The position numbers and the translations under genes are program-made. The notes beneath the pieces were generated by a model. That model saw only the letters and a program-made list of their open reading frames with translations, made no database searches and was not told where the DNA came from. Positions 36,648-48,358 of a stretch of DNA of 64,000 nucleotides are shown here, one piece after another (the stretch's first letter is position 1; each line of letters begins with the position of its first letter). Source of the stretch: Mytilisepta virgata (Eukaryota > Mollusca > Bivalvia > Mytilida > Mytilidae); the NCBI GenBank assembly GCA_028015205.1, contig CM051512.1:4648755-4712754 (forward strand). Direction: 5' to 3'.

Positions 36648-36985
36648 TGATTGGATGGATGAATGAATTACAGTTTAACGTCCAGTGGCAGACCATGTTG
36701 ATATGATATGAATTTGATCCCTGCTTTGTACTAGACCGACAAGCTGAGCCGGATTTTAGATGTGCTAGCTCACGAGGTGTAACTGTCCGCAGTAAGACAT
36801 GTCACCCCCAACCGGACATTATACTGAATCCGAGCCGACCAGTCCTTTGCTCATACTCCTTGATGGCGCATGCTTGGCAGAGAAGCAGCAAATACCAATT
36901 TCATTATCTTTGGGTAGACCCTGCCGGCAATCAAACCCGCGACCTTCCGCACTTGAGGCAAGCACGCTACCACGATTGATCTTCA
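36648..36985 (-). mobile_element. tRNA-derived SINE, family 1, copy 2 (diverged)
   Basis: It shares the body of family 1 (CAGTTTAACGTCCAGTGGCA, ATCCCTGCTTTGTACTAGAC, GTGCTAGCTCACGAGGT), but its B box has decayed (GGTTTGATTGCC on the minus strand) and it has lost 10-20 bp blocks. It is older than the copy at 41820-42182. Confidence 0.8.
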
Positions 36986-37663
36986 GGTAGTCTCCTTTCA
37001 ATGATGCACTATGTTGAACCCTTTATTAAAAAGTCTTGGTTACTGAGGAAAGCGGACTAAGAAACTGCATAACATGATTATGTCTGTTTAAGATTTATAA
37101 TTTCAATTTCTTTCTTTTTTATTTGTGCAAAATTTATTATGCTTAAAAGCCTTCAACTCATCTTTGTTCTAACTGTGATTTCATTAATAAATATTATTAA
37201 AACTAAGAATTGCGCTCATTGGTCTAGATTTAGAATAATTTTACCACATTGCAGAAAGGTTTTATATGTGATATAATGATCCATTTCAGATCGATTTTCA
37301 AAATTACAACTTTGCATCTTGTTCTTAAAAAACTGGAAATTCACTATAAGTACATTTTGTACGGGCCAACTCTGACTAAAACCAATGAGTTGTTTCTTGT
37401 TTATTTCTACTCAGGTAAAGTAAACTTTAAAAATCTGCAATATGTATATATTGCATGACAATTGTCAAGACATGAGTAACTTCATGCATTTGACCTGAGA
37501 TCACTACGTATCCCTAACTTACAGCGTTTCATTGTGTGAAGACAACTATTAGATATTAGGAGATACACATCAATACCACCAGTGGCTATTATTATTGTAA
37601 ACAAAATTTTTGTCGTTGATATAACACAGACACATTTCGTGATACACTGGTTTTTTGATATTG

Positions 37664-37672
37664 TATATAAAA
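37664..37672 (+). promoter_or_regulatory. TATA box of secreted-protein gene
   Basis: TATATAAAA lies 56-64 bp upstream of the ATG at 37728. The more upstream in-frame ATG at 37674 directly abuts this TATA box and would not be transcribed. This favours 37728 as the start. Confidence 0.55.
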
Positions 37673-37727
37673 TATGAATCAGTTTTGCTTAATCATTTCT
37701 ATTGAGAAGATTCTTTTCGTTAACAAT

Positions 37728-38324
37728 ATGAACGGTATTGCATCTTGGACGTTTGTCCTGGTCCTGTTGACATATCTTGGTTCTACATTAGGTGAACAGG
37801 AAACGAGGATGGATTGGAAGTCGGTTGAAGGAAAATTATACAAAATCCTTTACGAACGACAACTTCTACGAAAGTTTTTGGACCAGTCGAAAACAAAAAA
37901 GGAGGACAAAACGCTAAAAGGTGATGCAATTAGGAGCACAATGAGGGGATTAAAGGAACCGGAAGTTGTTAGAAAGGAAGCACTCCTCGAAGAAAGCGTA
38001 GAATCTAAATCAGAAAGATTTGAAGAAATAAATAAACTTAAGCGAGCACTGAAGAACATTGCATGGTATTCAGATGTGCAAAACGTTGCCAAAAAATCTG
38101 AAAATTTCGAAAATGCTCGCGAGAAAACCCTCCTTAGAAGCAAAAGCCTGCCGCTGAGACATGTACATTCGGGTCTGATTCCGATAGACCACGGAGGTAT
38201 AGATGTTCCTCTGGATTCCTCTAGCTTGGACAATGGTAACGATTCGCACGAAGAGGAACCCTTAGTTGTTCATCCTTGGAAATTATTGGAATGGCTGATT
38301 ATGTACAGGGACTATGAGAAGTGA
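37728..38324 (+). CDS. Secreted cysteine-free protein of unknown function
   Basis: A single-exon frame of 198 aa. Residues 1-22 form a clear signal peptide (WTFVLVLLTYLGSTLG, cleavage likely after Gly22). The mature part has no cysteine and is highly charged and helical at about 30-135, with possible basic processing sites (KTKK at 55-58, KLKR at 103-106). A Ser/Asp/Glu-rich stretch at about 160-178 precedes a C terminus with HPWKLLEWLIMYRDYEK. The length of open frame, the signal peptide and the TATA box support a real gene. I do not recognise a family: it could be a peptide precursor or a lineage-restricted secreted protein. The antisense 127-aa frame is a shadow. Confidence 0.65.
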   Translation: MNGIASWTFVLVLLTYLGSTLGEQETRMDWKSVEGKLYKILYERQLLRKFLDQSKTKKEDKTLKGDAIRSTMRGLKEPEVVRKEALLEESVESKSERFEEINKLKRALKNIAWYSDVQNVAKKSENFENAREKTLLRSKSLPLRHVHSGLIPIDHGGIDVPLDSSSLDNGNDSHEEEPLVVHPWKLLEWLIMYRDYEK

Positions 38325-39218
38325 AGCAAGTGATCGTCAATATCGTTTGTATTTAAATGGAAGACAAGTGTGGAAAAATTTCATCTTTATAAGATAGGAT
38401 CAGATAAGATACTTTATTGACTGATCCATGAGGACAGTGACATTATTACATGTACATTGTATGTCTATCAATATTAATTCTTATAAACATTTGTTTTTTA
38501 TATTTCATTTTTATGATAATTGATATTTTGTCGGAATACAACAGTTTATTTTCAGTTGGGGTCATGAAAATGATGTCTGCCTCTATATTTTTCCTTTTTT
38601 CAAAGCAGTTGGTTATATATTGGAGTTATCTTTCTTTGGACATAGAACTGGATACATTTTGAAGTTACTATAGCAATATAATTTTTGCATATTACAGATT
38701 ATAAATTGTTATATTATATCATTTGAAATCCAAATTTTGTCTTGTCTTTTACACTAATTATGTTCCTGTATTAACAGCTAATAACCGAATTCCCCTTTCC
38801 AGGATGCGTCTATTATTTAATATATAAATTTTATTGTCGGGTTAATCATTGAATTAAATACACAAATTAAATAAACATACATATAGTATAAAGATTTAAG
38901 TTACAGTTACAGTTACAATGAGGATGAGAATTAGGGTAACAGAAAAGGTCTACATTACCACAAAGGTAGAGCCAAAAACGGATCGACAGACCGATGCACG
39001 AATGTATGTGTTTTTTATTCTTTTTATTTGTTGGTTGGTTTGGTGAGGGGGGGGGGGGGGGGGGGGCGGGTTGGAGTTGGGCTCATAAATTTCAATTAAA
39101 TTTTAAAAACTGATGTATTATTTAACGCCTGTATCGAAAAATTAGCAGCCGAGCTTTGGTGACTATATAGTCAGCCTGTGCACAGAGGCATTGCCTTTGT
39201 AGTAGAATTACATTTCAC
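38325..39218. other. 3' flank with low-complexity repeats
   Basis: Probably the 3' UTR of the secreted-protein gene, followed by AT-rich DNA. The minus strand at 38440-38395 (AATAAAGTATCTTATC) resembles a retroposon tail. A G run lies at 39047-39066. Confidence 0.4.
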
Positions 39219-39571
39219 CTATTCTTGACGTGTTTAATCGTTGGGATAAAGATACATAATATTTTTAACCACTTCCCGGTGATTAAATTTCTACGTGGGA
39301 ATTACCGCCCTTTTTTTCCTACAGTTATTGGAGCGATAAACTATAGAAGTCTCGAAATGACGTCTATGTAAACAAACAACATAGCAACGACATTTCCTTG
39401 AGGTTTTTATCGAAAATCATAGGAGAAACAGATTCTCCTTCAATTTACTCGTGAGTTATGGAATTTATCCACCCTCAATAGTTAAAGGCTCGCGAGTTGA
39501 AAATCGGAAATTTAACTATCTCGGGTGAAGAAATTCCATAACTCACTCGTACCTGAAGGAGAATCTATATA
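39219..39571. mobile_element. Foldback element, copy 2
   Basis: Homologous end to end to 27335-27697 and 54758-55138, including AGATTCTCCTTCAATTTACT and its inverted partner CTGAAGGAGAATCT. Confidence 0.75.
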
Positions 39572-39883
39572 TACACATTCTTTGATAAATAAAGTATTAT
39601 TTACGCAAAAGTTGTGTAAAACTACAGTATAAACATTTAAACAGACAAAAAAAATGGTCCAGTGTTTCTTCCAATACAACCTGGTTGATGAGAAGCTGAG
39701 TTTCATGGATACAACTTCTATATATACCAACTTTGATGAACAAGATACTTTTGTACATTACCACTCATAAGCCTTAATCGGCTGAAACAATAACAAAATT
39801 CTGAAATAAAATCCGAAAGAAAATGTAAAAAATAGATTCAATGATCACCGCTCATTAGATGTGCTATAGAGGAGTACTATGTT

Positions 39884-39995
39884 AGGTAAGTTGGTAGAGC
39901 GGTAGACTGCTGAACCAAAGATTCCGGGTTCTATCCAAGGTTGGTACAGAATTAATTTTTTGGAGACAAATCATGCTCTACAGTTACATTGACAT
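39884..39995 (+). mobile_element. tRNA-derived SINE, family 2, copy 2
   Basis: TAAGTTGGTAGAGCGGTAGA acts as an A-box region, and GGGTTCTATCC as a slightly decayed B box (39928-39938). The body GACAAATCATGCTCTACAGT follows, as in 8700-8830. A third partial copy with a poly-G run upstream lies at 40135-40205. Confidence 0.7.
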
Positions 39996-40502
39996 CCAAC
40001 TAAAAACTCATGGTTTTTCAAAGGGGATAGTTAACAAATGGGTTGAAGTTGATTGATATATCATCATGGAATGTTGACTCCTGGTGTGTGTGAACGGGGG
40101 GGGGGGGGGGGTGTTAGGCGGGGCTTCCCTCGTGTAACAGGTTCTTATTCGATCCATATTTGGTACGGTAAGTAATTTTCAGAGATATATCATGCTCTAA
40201 TGTTACACAATAAGTCAAACTGACCAAAATGATAACCAGAAAATAAAAACAAGAATATACATGTACACACTGAACGCATTAATAAAGTTGTACACAAATC
40301 TACGATTAATAGGAAGTGTCTAACATGTAGCTTAACACAATCTATTTAATTATGTAAAACATTGCTCTTATTTTATTAAATTTATTAAACTTTAGCAACG
40401 GATACGAGTTGAGTGGCAATTTAATATCCCTCATATATGATGAAGTTACTTATAATTTATAGACTATAAAACCATTTTACTGCTGACTGTGTCTGTTTGG
40501 TG

Positions 40503-40509
40503 TATAAAA
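40503..40509 (+). promoter_or_regulatory. TATA-like motif upstream of claudin-like exon 1a
   Basis: TATAAAA about 255 bp upstream of the exon 1a ATG. Position and context are plausible, but nothing else confirms a promoter. Confidence 0.35.
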
Positions 40510-40762
40510 TGATAATATCAACTTCTGTAAAATTCACGGATTATCTTTACAGATTTTACATGTTTTTTATGTTGTCAGGCAAATAGTGTTTGTAAGATTC
40601 GAAGGTGGAATTATTCACTTTTTTGTTTGATATCAAGGTATCTTTGACGCGACAGGTGTCTGTTTTATGCTTGCACATACCTATGAACTATTTTCATTTG
40701 TGGTCTTTAGAAAATTATTTCCAGTCTGCTGAATTAACTGTTTTTAATCCATGTTTTAAATC

Positions 40763-40976
40763 ATGGCTTCAAATAATACTTTCTTCTGTGGGACAATATT
40801 ACTCGTATTAACAAATATGGCGGTCATCTTGGCATTTTCGTCGCCATATTGGATTGTAGAAGTAATAAACTATGGAATGGGACAGTCAAATCACGGATTA
40901 TGGTTCGAATGTGGACGAGATACAAAGTGTATTACTCACTACAGACTCCAGTATAGGCCGGATAATCAATCAAAAG
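40763..40976 (+). CDS. Claudin/PMP22-like protein, alternative exon 1a
   Basis: 71 codons plus one base, ending at a strong GTAAGT donor in phase 1. It encodes TM1 (about 8-27) and the start of extracellular loop 1 with HGLWFECGRDTKC, the claudin-type G-L-W-x2-C-x(n)-C signature. Its end base (G) joins exon 2 (GA) to give Gly, so splicing to 51056 yields a continuous 180-aa protein. It is paralogous to exon 1b: LLVLTNMAVI against LLVITDLGTI, then a Pro-x-Trp and HGLW. No other exon 2 candidate lies between the two first exons. Confidence 0.75.
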
Positions 40977-41253
40977 GTAAGTCATTTCAATGTCAAAAAC
41001 ACGAAAAGGATCAATAAAAATCACGTGACAGTCACGTGCTTTATATACCGTGGAACACTTACCGATTTTCGTTGCATGTGTTTTGGGACTCGATTAAAAA
41101 AAACCGAAAAGCAATATAAAGTAGAGAGGGGACAGTCAATGAAAAAATCTGATAATATAGGGTCATGGTTCAAGACAGGTACAAAGAGAATGTGACGGGG
41201 TTAAACATATGTGAGAAATTAAGGACCCCACTAAAACCTGACTCCGTAGCTCA

Positions 41254-41661
41254 GTAAGTAAGTAAGTAATGTCTTTATTTAAAGAGTGTAACACAGTTAG
41301 TATTAAAATACTAATCTTCCCTGAGGCCCTCAATTAAAATATAAATTAATAAAACACACACAATAAATTAATCTAACATTGATCCAAATTCTACAAACAA
41401 AGATCCACACCATGAGGACCATCTATATACATATATACATTATATATAATCAATAAAATTGTTACATTAAATATAAACATTGAAAGAATGGAACATCTGG
41501 CCTTCCAACACTGTGACTATAATTTAACAAATTTAGAAAGCTTCACGGAGCTTTAAGTAATCTGTATACTTTCTTTTGAAGGTTTCTATATTTTTATTTA
41601 ATTTTAGGTCTGTTGGTAAAGCACCTTGCCATTTTCTCAAATGCTCAATAGAGAGATACCT
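41254..41661 (-). mobile_element. Truncated LINE: ORF2 C terminus, 3' UTR and (TTAC)n tail
   Basis: On the minus strand 41661-41533 encodes 42 in-frame codons plus a stop, reading RYLSIEHLRKWQGALPTDLK onward. This is the typical W-x3-LP-x-DLK...FK(R/K)K end of CR1/L2-like ORF2. AATAAAG then lies at 41279-41273, followed by the tandem tail (TTAC)4 at 41270-41254. The frame is broken upstream. This is a different family from the LINE at 12-17 kb. Confidence 0.75.
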
Positions 41662-41819
41662 GTATATATATCATATATATTGAAGGTTGATTTGACACAT
41701 CCGGTTTTCTCTCCTACTTAAAATACAAGTGAATGTCAGTGTATAAAAATCATATTTTGATAAAACAAGTACAATATAAGACAAAATTGTGTAACTGCCA
41801 CTTTTTAATATATATGGTT

Positions 41820-42182
41820 TGGATGGATGGATGGATGAATTATTGTTTAACGTCCAGTGGCAACCAGGTGCATATCAGGACGAGAACATGTTGATATGAT
41901 AATGAATATGATCCCTGCTTTGTACTAGACCGACACGCTAAGTCGGATTTTAATGTGCTAGCTCACGAGGTAAATGTCCGCAGGAAGACATATCACCTCA
42001 CTCGGACACATTATACTGACTCCGGGCCGACCAGTCTCTGCTCTTACTCCTAGATGCCGCGTGCTTGGCGGAGAAGCAGCAAATACCAATTTTAATGTCT
42101 TTGGTTTGACCCGGCCGGGGATCGAACCCGCGACCCTCCGCTCTCGGGGCGAGCAGGCTACCACGAGACCACCGAGGCGGTA
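41820..42182 (-). mobile_element. tRNA-derived SINE, family 1, copy 3 (best preserved)
   Basis: The minus strand starts CCGCCTCGGTGGTCTCGTGG (A-box region) and has an intact B box GGTTCGATCCC (42119-42129). The tail is (CATC)n at 41823-41836. It is the cleanest member of the family. The overlapping open frames on both strands at 41958-42213 are artefacts. Confidence 0.88.
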
Positions 42183-42697
42183 TATATGGTTTGGAAGTAT
42201 GAAATCAAAATGATATCGTGACTATAGGAAGAGTCTAGGTCAGCAGAAAATATTACAGATAGGCAGAAGAAAATGTAACTGAGGGACAGACAAACAGACA
42301 GACAAACTATGGACGTGATAACAATGTCTCCAACTTTTCTTACCATGATTACGGAAGTAAACTTTAAAGAATAAATGAAACGAAAGAAAACAACTTAGTG
42401 TAACACTTTTCCAGAAATACTAGAAAAGATCAGAAATCTTACGATTCAAAAATGCAGGGAAAGGGGGGGGGGTTCTTATATACGTATAGATTTACAGGCG
42501 TATGACTAAGAAAATCTATTTTTTTTTATAATGGAGAGAGTGTGAGATAAAATTTGTAGAAAATAATATTTTTTGTGGGAAAATTTCTAAAACTGAACAA
42601 AACAATGGTTTGGTTCTGGGTACTATATCCTTATTCCGTCCTTGTTCAATATTGTTTATAGATATTTTATTTTACAAGGAAGAACAAATTAATTGAA

Positions 42698-42704
42698 TAT
42701 AAAA
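42698..42704 (+). promoter_or_regulatory. TATA-like motif upstream of claudin-like exon 1b
   Basis: TATAAAA about 160 bp upstream of the exon 1b ATG. The presence of a separate TATA-like motif before each first exon agrees with alternative promoters. Confidence 0.4.
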
Positions 42705-42860
42705 CGCTCTGATATATGATTATTACATCTAGAAATAGGAAATGATCACTTGTAACCATGACAACCTACTTACGCATCCACGTTGTGATTTGTTACAAAG
42801 TTATCAAAGTCTTCACCGCATCGCCATCCAAGTCAAAATACACAGTTCTTTATTATTAAA

Positions 42861-43056
42861 ATGCAGAGTTGTGCCGCTGTGACGGGACTGATTCTCCTGG
42901 TCATTACTGACCTTGGAACTATAATTAGTTATGCCACTCCGTTTTGGATTATATATTCTGCAAAACAGGACCATGGCTTATGGACTGTTTGTGAGGGAAC
43001 GGACTGTGTTTGGATTTATGAGAGTAAACTCGACTTTAAAGATATCCATAAGGAAG
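42861..43056 (+). CDS. Claudin/PMP22-like protein, alternative exon 1b
   Basis: 65 codons plus one base up to a GTATGA donor, phase 1. It encodes TM1 (VTGLILLVITDLGTIISYA) and the start of extracellular loop 1, with TPFWI and HGLWTVCEGTDC. This is the claudin/PMP22 superfamily pattern W...GLW-x2-C-x4-C. Joined to exons 2 and 3 it gives a complete 174-aa four-TM protein, slightly shorter than vertebrate claudins. Such proteins sit in the plasma membrane and shape cell contacts or paracellular permeability. Which superfamily branch it belongs to is open. Confidence 0.8.
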
Positions 43057-43559
43057 GTATGATATAGGGTGTCACACCATGATACTGAAAAGTAAATGTA
43101 GTGGGCAACTTATATTCTGGGGTCGGATGGATGACGGGAGGGGGCAAAGAAATAATTTCATATTTACACACACAAGGCAGTGTATCGTTTTTTACGTTTT
43201 GCAGAGATTCCTGGTAATATGCTAAATCCTCAATGTCTATTTATCATACGTTTTTGCCAAACCTACAAAATCCTGGAAATAATTGTATATAGAAAATTTC
43301 AATTTCCTACACTAGCTTCCCCAACCCCCTACCCCCGCCCCTTCCCCCTCAAAAAATTTCAAATTTAAATTGTTCTCTTACTCATTGAAGATTGGCAGAG
43401 TTGAAAGCTTAAGTATTTTTACTGAGTAATCTCTCGCCTCTTTGGGGGGGAGGGGGGGCGCCGATGTAGGGGCATCTTGTCTACAGTCCATATTGGTGGT
43501 TCTACGTCTATTTTGTGGTAAAGCCCCTAGGAGTATCTCCCACGGCACGGGTATCGCGT

Positions 43560-43785
43560 ATGTAGCTGTGTCCTTAGATTGTTTTGATTTTATCCTTTTT
43601 GTTATTTTTTTTTTGTACACATCTGAGTTGGCTCTTCAACTCTTTTGATTACTGTTTTGTGTTCAGCATTGTAGTTCTTGCATACACTGAAGAGTGGGAA
43701 ATACAACAAAATTTGCACATTATGTGCACATCATGTGCATCGCATCAAATTTGGTATCCAAGAATTTATTTTTACTATAATCTTG
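43560..43785 (+). mobile_element. Decayed hammerhead-ribozyme repeat
   Basis: It shares TGTCCTTAGATTGTTTTGAT, GGCTCTTCAACTCTTTTGAT and the 3' stretch TATGTGCACATCATGTGCAT plus AGAATTTATTTTTA with the repeat at 61440-61630. The ribozyme core is mutated (CTGAAGA instead of CTGATGA, with an insertion before the cleavage triplet), so it should be inactive. Confidence 0.65.
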
Positions 43786-46700
43786 GTCTGTTAAAAAAAG
43801 TATGGAAAAGAATAATTTTATTATTTTAGGAAAAAAAACTGTTATTCACACTGACTGAAATCACACAGAAATAAAGCGAAAAAGAGGAAATATTTATGTA
43901 GAATATAATTAATATTTAACTGAAAAGAGACACAATGAAGGATTCATTGCGTTCATGGTTTCAACAGTGTTCTATCCCTTCCCCGTGTTAATTCATAATG
44001 AATATCGTTTCATTACCAGATATCCTATATAAAAGTCAAAAGTAGTCATAGGACCTACATTATTGTTACTTAAGTGTATTGTGACAAGGGATCGACTATT
44101 TAATGTATTTTTCCTAGTTTTGGGAAGTGTTGGTGTGGGCATCAAAGGAGTTTGAAAAAACGAAGGAAAGAATGTCATCTGATTTTTTAGTGTATTTTGG
44201 AGAGAGAAAACGAAAGCGAGATAAAAATACAGGCTCACGGATACCGAGAAAACATTTCAAAGATAAAAGACCAATCGTTGCACCACTCCTCCACTTTAAA
44301 AATCATACTGTTTTGGGAAAGATGTAAAATTATTATAAAGTCACGACGAGAACAAGCCCGGCCAGAACCAAGTTATCAAGGGAGATAATAAAAGTGTTTC
44401 GTTATATACATGTATATGACGTTGCGATGCCTTAGTGCATTTGAATGTGAAATTTCATTCTTTTGAGCAATTGGAAAAAAAAATATCAGCGTTAAGATGA
44501 ATATGTACAAAGTTGTGCACGATACGTACACATGTGCCAACAATATGAATATCCAATTTAAAAATAAACAGTACGATGATCGTTTTCTTCTTCTTCTTCT
44601 TCACAAAATGAATGTAAAACTTCCGGTAAAACTTTCTTTGGTCACCACATTTACCTTGCAAACAAGGGTGGGAGTGGGGGGTTTAATGAAACTGGGCGTA
44701 GTCTCAAATTTTTTAATAATATTTTTTTTCGTTTTCCGTTGAATATCCTTAGAATAAGCCACAGTTTTAATTCTAAATTAAAGATTCTGAACATATATCT
44801 AGTTTGGAAATACAATAATATACAATGCCATTTTGAATATAAAAGATTTAACATAAAAATCTGTTAAATATGAAATAAATCTTGATATCACTAACTTGAT
44901 ACACATGTTTGTAGTGAGATTTACACACTAAATTACGGTGTAGATATTTGACTTAGATTACAGCTATCAAGAACTTCACGATCTTAATGTATCTTTAATT
45001 TGTTTTATCTGATATACTGTTGTCTGTTTTGTTCGGGGTGCAAAACGGTAAGAATCTTCTTTTAAGACTTAGAAAAAAATTATTATCTTATTGATAAAGA
45101 TTATCGTCAGTTGTGATGTAAATTATACTCATTATAAATATTAAAATATCAATTTTCGTTACGTGCTTGTGAGGGTATTTATACGATGTAATTACTCAAT
45201 ATAGGCTAGGCAATTATTTGAAAACTTATGGTGGATAGTGAAACGATAAACATATTTTTTTTCTTAGCTTTTTTTGTGAAAAAAAATCTTTGTAGATTTA
45301 CCAGTAACCCAAATTTACCTCAATGACCCGATTCTTGCACGGGGGATAACTAGTCCTTTATCATGGTACAGATGTGCGGCCAGCATTTTCAAATCCCAGC
45401 CTATTCGTATATCTGAGATATCAAAAGAGTCCAACCTAATCATGTATAAATCACTCTTTCCCTGACCTTTTCATATATTTTCTAACCTTGTATTTTCACA
45501 AATAGTCAATCAGAACTAAACGATTTTTGCACGCAGAGGAAAAAATAAGGCAGGAAATTGAATAAATCTGGAAATATGACCTAATCATATATATTTAAAA
45601 AAAATAGTATACCTTTTCTCATATTTCAAATGAGAAAAAACAAACCCTTTTTGGGCCGCACACATGTTGTTACCAAGATATAGGCAGATACCCCCCCCCC
45701 CCCCCCCCCCCCACCGGATTCTTGTTGGCCTTTCAGAAAAGAGGATACTAGATTTTTCATGTTTCAACATTAGCTACCTTAGAAAATCTTCACAGTAAAT
45801 ACAATTCATAATCAAGACACAATTAAAAGAAAAATTGATCTTTAAGAGAAAAAAAATGTTTTACCATGTTTACCGAAAATTCACAAAATTATGTTCATTT
45901 AAAAAATTGTCAAAGAAATCTACGACTTTTAACGTGTCGTTAACCCAATAAATATGACTCAGATTTAGTTTTGATTTTCAAGCGAATACACCCTTCCTGA
46001 TTTCGTTAAAAATCTATTTCTGTACATAAAATATAAGAAAAAATATGTTAGATCCATTAGACATACTCCATCATGTAGTGTAGATGATAACACATGTTAT
46101 GATTTCCCGCCGAACTCTTCACATCAAAAAGATAAAAAAAAACACCATGATAGAACAACTTTAAAAATTATCAAAGACGTCTTGATTACTTGAGAAAATA
46201 TATCCTTTATAGCAGTATTCATTCGTCATGGTAAAAAAAAATGTAATCGAGGTCCCGGAATCAAGGTACTAGAATTCAAATTTCCTTATTTTTTTCAAGA
46301 AAAAATACTTTAATTGATACATTTTTTTCCTTTTTAAAGTCTTTTTTATTTCTTATTTTTTTTTTACAAACTCCAACACTCAAATCTCTGCATGATTAGG
46401 AATTTCTAAATTTACCTCAATAGGGTACGCTCGATTACGCTAGAGCTCGTGACCAAAAATTAAAAAAGTCAAAACAGGATATACAATAGGTTAACTTTAA
46501 TTTACAATAATTTATAAATAGTTGTAATACTTTAAAATTGAATGCTTACTTACAGGACAGTTTGAATTGTCTCCCCTTTAAAAGTAAATTTAGCAGACAA
46601 TTTCCAGAATAATTTTAAATGCATTTAATATTTTTTAATGCATTGTAAATGTATTAGATATAAATAACTGTAATGCTAAATTAACTTGACGCCAAAGTTA

Positions 46701-46786
46701 AATATCATTAGTTTTCATAAACAGTTAAATGATCTTTTCCGCGTTTCGAAGTATAGCGAAGAAATGTTGTCGTATAGTTACGAATA

Positions 46787-47198
46787 TCTATAATACTAAA
46801 TTTACGAATTAGCCGAATAGGCGGCAAAACGCGTGGTTCAAAATAAACGATGTATGGTTCAGATTATAAAGGTTATTATCGGATTTGACAATCTGCATTT
46901 ATAAATTTTAAACTGCAGTTTTGTTTATGTGCAAATGGAATTTACATGGACTTTTCTGGTATGAATTCTCCCGACATATCCCTTAGAAGGTTTCTATAAT
47001 ACTAAATTTACGAATTAGCCGAATTGGCGGCAAAACGCGTGGTTCAAAATAAACGATGTATGGTTCAGATTATAAAGGTTATTATCGGATTTGACAATCT
47101 GCATTTATAAATTTTAAACTGCAGTTTTGTTTATGTGCAAATGGAATTTGCATGGACTTTTCCTGTATGAATTCTCCCAACATATGCCTTAGAAGGTT
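46787..47198. repeat. Recent 206-bp tandem duplication
   Basis: TCTATAATACTAAATTTACG begins at 46787 and again at 46993. The two units match almost base for base over 206 bp (a handful of differences such as AATAGGCGG against AATTGGCGG). The high identity indicates a recent event. Confidence 0.9.
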
Positions 47199-47989
47199 CT
47201 CGAATGCATCATTTTAACACATTGATTTAAATAAACAATTATGCACATATTTTAAATGTATTTTTGTTTGAAATTACGGAAGAAGAATAAAACAAATTAA
47301 AAACATTCTCCTTCGAGTGGGATGTTTCCGCTTCATGTATTCAGGATTGTTTTTTTCTACAATAACGCAATTTCTCCTAACTGTAAAGGTTATGAACTTT
47401 GAAGATTATGAAGAAGTAAGGCAAAATTCAGAGGAATTCCTAACTTAGTTGTTTTTTGGATTGCTCGGATGTTTACTTTGCACAAAGTGATAAAACCAGC
47501 CATTATCCATTTTACATTATTTGTCATGTGACCTGTCTAAATATAGCTCTACCGTACAATTTCCTGTAAGCTATATATAAAAATATTTTTAACAAATGGT
47601 ATACTTTATCATTAATGACGAAATTTATCTCGGACATCTCTATAAACGTGGACAGCACACTCAGCCACACATTAAAAATGCTTTTATCGTCTATTGGATT
47701 TATTTGTGAAATTAAGCCTCGCTTGCCCTGCCCATGATGACAATGAACAATTGGAACAATTATTTTCCAAAAATATGCTCTACCTAACTCACGGCATCTT
47801 TTGAAAAATTCATCCGTCACTAAGGAAATGTTTATTCATATTCTTTTTCATATTTATTCTGAATGAAAAAGGTAATGCATTATGAAATATGTATTTAATG
47901 AAAGCTTTTCATCAAGTTCCAGTTCAGAATTAATTGTAACATAAACATATTGACAATTTAAGTGTTTGTATTTTCGTCATAGATTTTGA

Positions 47990-48358
47990 CTATGATGGAA
48001 CCTTAAGGTCCATTTTGGTAATTCTACGTGGCATACAGTCTACTTCATCAGTGGATACATCTTCGGTAGTAACGAACAACCATATGACAATTAGGTCACG
48101 TTGACCTACATTTCACGCTTCATTGACTTTGGTTAAATTTTGCATTAACATCCATTTCTGGAATACTACAGCATATATAGACATGAAACTATCAGTTGAC
48201 ACCACCTACTTGACAGGAAAGTTTATGGGAAGCCTGCCAAAACATCCACATTGAGTTACTGTTCCACGAATGCCATGGCCGCAAAAACTTTTTAAAGTCA
48301 ATATGGCCACCACAAAAAAATGCTTATTTTCCCGCGCTCGCGCGGGTTCAATGTCTAG
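47990..48358 (+). mobile_element. Helitron-like non-autonomous element, 3' end
   Basis: A perfect 7-bp stem with a 2-nt loop (CCCGCGC-TC-GCGCGGG, 48331-48346) is followed by 8 nt and CTAG (48355-48358), then T. This is the order expected of a Helitron 3' terminus. The interior includes AGGTCACGTTGACCT and AGGTCA-repeat homology with 6.9-7.4 kb. The 5' end is uncertain. No Rep/helicase is encoded. Confidence 0.5.

Larger units (their letters stand above)
40977..42860 (+). other. Intron/interval between alternative first exons
   Basis: It holds a LINE fragment and a SINE (listed separately), otherwise unremarkable AT-rich DNA. Confidence 0.6.

Noticed and set aside
38395..38440. Retroposon tail after the secreted-protein gene
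   Set aside because: AATAAAGTATCTTATC on the minus strand is suggestive, but there is no body to support an element call.
39884..39960. Functional tRNA gene
   Set aside because: A and B boxes are recognisable, but the acceptor stem does not pair and the sequence continues into a SINE body found elsewhere. The same applies to 5430-5781, 8700-8830, 23075-23402, 41820-42182 and 56596-56850.
41958..42213. 68- and 79-aa frames with GC-rich codons
   Set aside because: Both are translations of the SINE.
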